Positions 60,769 to 64,000 of a stretch of DNA of 64,000 nucleotides are shown in pieces (position 1 is the first letter of the stretch; each line of letters opens with the position of its first letter). The notes beneath the pieces are model-generated. The model was not told the origin of the DNA, made no database searches, and saw only the letters and a list, made by a program, of their open reading frames with translations. The DNA comes from Anoplopoma fimbria (taxonomy: Eukaryota; Chordata; Actinopteri; Perciformes; Anoplopomatidae), in NCBI RefSeq assembly GCF_027596085.1, contig NC_072458.1, positions 21,187,814 through 21,251,813 on the forward strand. The letters are read 5' to 3'. The position numbers and the translations under genes were made by a program.

Positions 60769-61103
60769 TCAGGACTGGGAACACTGGTCTCTCCTCAGTG
60801 TCTCTGAGAGCAGAGCCTGGGAGCCCTGGGTGGCCTCACAGGTCACAGAGCCCACCTTCCTCCACTGGTCTGCAGTGAGCCTCAGGGTGCTGCTCCAGCT
60901 GTAGTGGCCGTCCTTCTCCAGCACCCCGGGGCTCCTGCTCTCCTCCCAGCTGCTGCTGCTGCTGCTGCTGCTGCCGTCCACCTTCCAGGCCAGACTCCAG
61001 TCTGAGGGGAAGCCCTTGTTGGCCAGGCACATGAGCGTGGCCTTCCCCTGCTGCAGCTCCTCACTGGAGGGGGGCAGCACCGTCAGGGTGGGACGGGCAT
61101 CAC
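60769..61103 (-). CDS. Immunoglobulin light-chain constant region (CL), kappa-like
   Basis: A single exon after the acceptor TCTCCTAG. It begins by completing a split serine codon and reads [20 protein letters not shown], about 111 residues to the stop. It forms the C-terminal domain of an antibody light chain. Ig-fold cysteines are in LMCLANKGF and SVTCEATQG; a cysteine near the end (RRDQCSQS) would form the disulphide to the heavy chain. The WKVDG turn is followed by eight serines from an AGC trinucleotide run, longer than the usual short serine stretch. The two J segments lie upstream on the same strand. Splicing from a J (one leftover base, A) to this exon (two bases, GT) is in phase. Confidence 0.93.
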
Positions 61104-61921
61104 CTAGGAGACACCAATCAGCTTAGAGGACAGGGACCACACAGCTGTGCATCAACCACCAGACACTTGGACACCTTTACTGTGAGAGAGTTGATTTTCT
61201 CCTTTAAGGAGTTTCTGTCAGATGTTTTTTCTGCTCCACCAGTCACTCACTCACACATTGTTTCACTTCCCTTTAAGAAGCCTCTCATGCATATCAGCAC
61301 AGAGAGAACATCATACAGAATGACCCGAAATATATCAAACTATACTCAAAATAAAACATAAAAATTGTGCCAATTATTAAAATGTCATCCTCGTAAAAAC
61401 ACTTTACTAAAAATGACTTTGAAATAGTTAGTGAAAATGTAAACAAGTACAGAAAATGAACTGACTACCATCAAATGTTCTTCACGTGAATTTCAATCAT
61501 CATAAAAAACTGTACAAAAATTTGAAATTTCAATGCAATATTTGACATAATGAAGACGTTTGGCACATTTTTAAATACCCATCTTAATCTACACTTAATT
61601 ACTTCAATTAATAATTCCGACACTGAATTTGTTTTAGAACAGTTTTCATTGAAGTGGAAATAAAATATATGTATATATTATTAAGTTTAAACATTTTTAC
61701 ATTTCATACTGTTTAAATTTCAGTATGAGATGGATGAGTAAATAAATGTTTAGTGAAGCTGCTCTGAGTTAGTCTCCATGATAAAGGAGGAGAAATATAA
61801 ACATGAATACAAAAAGGGTATAATTAAAACAATGTATATTTTTCCGTCTCAAACATCCAACAACTACATTGAAAACATTACTTTACAGTTATTCATTTAG
61901 TATTTTTGTTCAGAGACTTAC

Positions 61922-61959
61922 TTCCAACATCCAGTCTGGTTCCTCCACCAAAAGTCACC
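61922..61959 (-). other. Ig light-chain J segment 1
   Basis: 38 nt encoding [12 protein letters not shown], with the FGGGT J signature, ending in a GTAAGT splice donor. The RSS lies directly upstream on the same strand. Confidence 0.93.
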
Positions 61960-61998
61960 CACAGTGATACAAAGTCATTGAGCCGCCGTACAAAAACC
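61960..61998 (-). promoter_or_regulatory. 23-spacer recombination signal of J1
   Basis: Plus-strand heptamer CACAGTG (61960-61966), 23-bp spacer and nonamer ACAAAAACC (61990-61998), reading toward the J on minus. Both motifs match the consensus in full. Confidence 0.95.
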
Positions 61999-62290
61999 TC
62001 TCACTGTAGAGAGACACGGCTCTCTGACTTTTTCAGACTGAGGTCAAACTACAAACTCTCAAGATGCAACTTTACCATTAAAGTTGGAGGTAATGATTTA
62101 TTCTCTAGTTTAATGTTTTACTTTCGCAACAATTAGTTTTTTAATTGCTTCTGCTGACTTTGTTTCTTAGAGCAAAATATTTGTCAAAAACTTCATCCAT
62201 GAAAGTTGAAAAGACAACTACTTTTGAATATTAAAGAATACAAAGACAAATTACTCCTGAAATAATGAAATATTTAAACATTTGACTTAC

Positions 62291-62328
62291 TTCCAACATC
62301 CAGTCTGGTTCCTCCACCGAACGTGCAC
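62291..62328 (-). other. Ig light-chain J segment 2
   Basis: 38 nt encoding the [11 protein letters not shown] core, with a GTAAGT donor. It is a tandem duplicate of J1 about 369 bp away. Confidence 0.93.
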
Positions 62329-62367
62329 CACAGTGATACAAAGTCATTGAGCCGCCGTACAAAAACC
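62329..62367 (-). promoter_or_regulatory. 23-spacer recombination signal of J2
   Basis: Heptamer CACAGTG (62329-62335), 23-bp spacer identical to that of J1, and nonamer ACAAAAACC (62359-62367). Confidence 0.95.
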
Positions 62368-62400
62368 TCTCACTGTAGAGAGACACGGCTCTCTGACTTT

Positions 62401-62970
62401 GACACAAACAAACTCACCAAACACATTCACAGTTTACCCAGTTTATGTTATAACTGGGTAAACTACTTTCATAATAATTAACAAACGATACATATGTATT
62501 TAACAATTCATGTTTAAACTGTTTGGCATTCATGAGCAAAATTAACTTTTCTTTCAGTAAAACAAATTCATTATATATCAAGATATTCCTAAAGAAAAAC
62601 TGTCAAACAAATCATACGAAAATTTAAATAATCATCATAAGTGCATATTTATTGTACACTATAATAAATAATGAATAACAATTTGACATACTCAAACAAA
62701 AGACTCGCCCAGCACATTCCCAGTTAACCCAGTTTTGTTATTACTGGTTATATTACTTTTAACCTGATTCACAACGATACCTATATATTTAACAATTTAT
62801 TTGTAAAATGTTAGAATTGTATAAGTGATATAAACTTTTCTCTTGATAAAACAAATTGATATAAGATATTTTTAAAGATGAACTCTTCAATAAATCCTGC
62901 CAAATGTAAATAATTATTATAAATGTATGTTTATTGTCCGATATAATAAATGAAAATAAATAATTTTGTT
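62401..62970. repeat. Tandem duplication in the V-J spacer
   Basis: The sequence from 62401 (CACATTCACAGTTTACCCAG) recurs from about 62690 (CACATTCCCAGTTAACCCAG) at a period of about 290 bp, with moderate divergence. Non-coding. Confidence 0.7.
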
Positions 62971-63198
62971 AAAATTCGTCCTACAGTGATGATAGTTGAT
63001 GTCCTAGTGAATAACGGGGAATTCAAAAAATACTGTGGAAGACTTTATTTCTAACAAACTCAAACCAAAGACTCAAAAAGCACTGACACATTCCTGATCA
63101 ATACTCTGATAAAGTGATTGATCCATTGATAAACAGCATCATCAGAGTAATCCATAAGTCCCTGTTGGAGTCAGTCAGAGCATTTCCATAGAGAGACA

Positions 63199-63246
63199 CT
63201 TTGCATCAGCAGCACCATCCTCCAGTGCTCTGGGAGAGTTTATAGT
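63199..63246 (+). promoter_or_regulatory. Ig V promoter elements
   Basis: CTTTGCAT (63199-63206) differs at one base from the Ig octamer ATTTGCAT. A TTTATAG TATA-like motif follows about 35 bp on, about 80 bp before the leader ATG. Spacing fits an Ig variable-gene promoter. Confidence 0.6.
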
Positions 63247-63324
63247 CCTGAGAGTTGAACACTGGATGACTGACAGCTGTCCTTCATCACAACAGAAGAC
63301 ACAGAAATCCTCCTCATCAAAAAC

Positions 63325-63798
63325 ATGACTTTGATCTCCGTCCTCATCTGGACTCTCCTCTGCTGCTGCTTCACAGGTAAAGTCCAGAGAATCAAACTCC
63401 TCTCCTCTATGAACATCCGTCCCTCTGAAATGAAGCCGACAAAACCATGACGCTGCTTTATGTTTTTGTCTCTGTGTCCTCAGAGTCCAGAGGACAGGTC
63501 ACAGTGACTCAGCCTGGAGCAGTGAGCTCTGCTCTGGGAGGCTCCGTCTCCATCTCCTGTAGGACCAGTCAGGATGTTTATGGCACTAACTATTTAGCCT
63601 GGTACCAACAGAGAGATGGAGAAACTCCTAAACTGCTCATTTATTATACTAGCGCTCTACAATCAGGGATTCCAGGTCGTTTTACAGGCAGTGGATCAAA
63701 CTCTGCCTTCACTCTGACCATCAGTGGAGTCCAGACTGAAGATGCAGCAGTTTACTACTGTCAGAGTTTACACTATATCAACAGTCTGTATGTGTTCA
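63325..63798 (+). CDS. Immunoglobulin light-chain variable gene (leader and V exon)
   Basis: Leader exon 63325-63376 ([17 protein letters not shown]) and V exon 63484-63798, joined in phase through a 107-bp GT-AG intron. It encodes the antigen-binding domain of an antibody light chain. Seen: SISCRTSQ with the first cysteine, [17 protein letters not shown] with the conserved tryptophan, [20 protein letters not shown], and DAAVYYC with the second cysteine. The germline CDR3 part is long. The frame is open and a 12-spacer RSS follows at once, so it looks functional. It lies on the strand opposite J and C, so joining needs inversion. Kappa-like framework. Confidence 0.94.
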
Positions 63799-63826
63799 CA
63801 CAGTGAAAAAGCGTCGTACAAAAACC
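63799..63826 (+). promoter_or_regulatory. 12-spacer recombination signal of the V gene
   Basis: Heptamer CACAGTG (63799-63805), 12-bp spacer and nonamer ACAAAAACC (63818-63826). It obeys the 12/23 rule with both J segments and has the kappa-type layout (V with 12, J with 23). Confidence 0.96.
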
Positions 63827-63903
63827 TCCCTCAGTCAGACTGAACAGAAACTGAACTGACTGCTGCAGCTGGAAGCTACTGCAGAGACTGATACACTTCA
63901 CTG

Positions 63904-63904
<1 letters not shown>

Positions 63905-64000
<96 letters not shown>
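63905..64000. repeat. (CA)n microsatellite at the window edge
   Basis: At least 96 bp of pure CA; it continues past the window. Confidence 0.97.

Noticed and set aside
63447..63806. T-cell receptor or other V-set gene
   Set aside because: The 12-spacer RSS, adjacent J-CL unit and light-chain framework support an Ig light-chain V.

Overview
The window is vertebrate nuclear DNA, most likely from a percomorph-type teleost. The evidence is spliced genes with short introns, abundant fish-type Tc1, L2-like, Gypsy and BEL/Pao elements, long CA/GT microsatellites, U-lineage MHC class I genes, and an immunoglobulin light-chain locus with V in the opposite orientation to J and C. The clade is inferred from gene and repeat content, not from a database match.

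Layout. 1-2.4 kb: no gene recognised. 2.4-4.0 kb (-): hsbp1, three exons, whose second intron has U12-type AT-AC ends and a large inverted repeat. 4.0-6.9 kb: small DNA-transposon and SINE-like debris and a tandem duplication. 6.9-15.9 kb (+): a complete 16-exon tert reconstructed to 1108 residues, preceded by CCAAT and E-box elements. 16.6-21.8 kb (-): a complete 12-exon slc6a19/18-type neutral amino-acid transporter, 619 residues. The tert - slc6a18/19 neighbourhood is also found in mammals.

23.2-52 kb: a rearranged MHC class I cluster. Three genes with open, correctly phased exons (A on -, B on +, C on -) are accompanied by a 3'-end relic (34.3-34.9 kb) and a permuted intron-1 relic (42.3-42.6 kb). 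B and C form an inverted pair and share an intron-1 insertion that A lacks. Truncated copies of slc6a19 exons 2-3 lie upstream of A and of C, each fused at the same point to an L2-like LINE fragment. A Gypsy element, another LINE with a nested MITE, and a Tc1 element interrupt the cluster.

52.9-59.7 kb: a degenerate BEL/Pao element, three back-to-back coding-periodicity minisatellites and a scrambled Gypsy copy. 59.8-64.0 kb: an Ig light-chain unit. The constant exon and two J segments with 23-bp-spacer RSS lie on -, and one V gene with leader, octamer-like promoter and 12-bp-spacer RSS lies on +. Assembly would therefore need inversional V-J joining.

Functionally the genes are separate (stress-response regulation, telomere maintenance, amino-acid uptake, antigen presentation, humoral immunity). 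The notable context is the close physical linkage of MHC class I and Ig light-chain genes beside tert/slc6a19, apparently remodelled by mobile elements.
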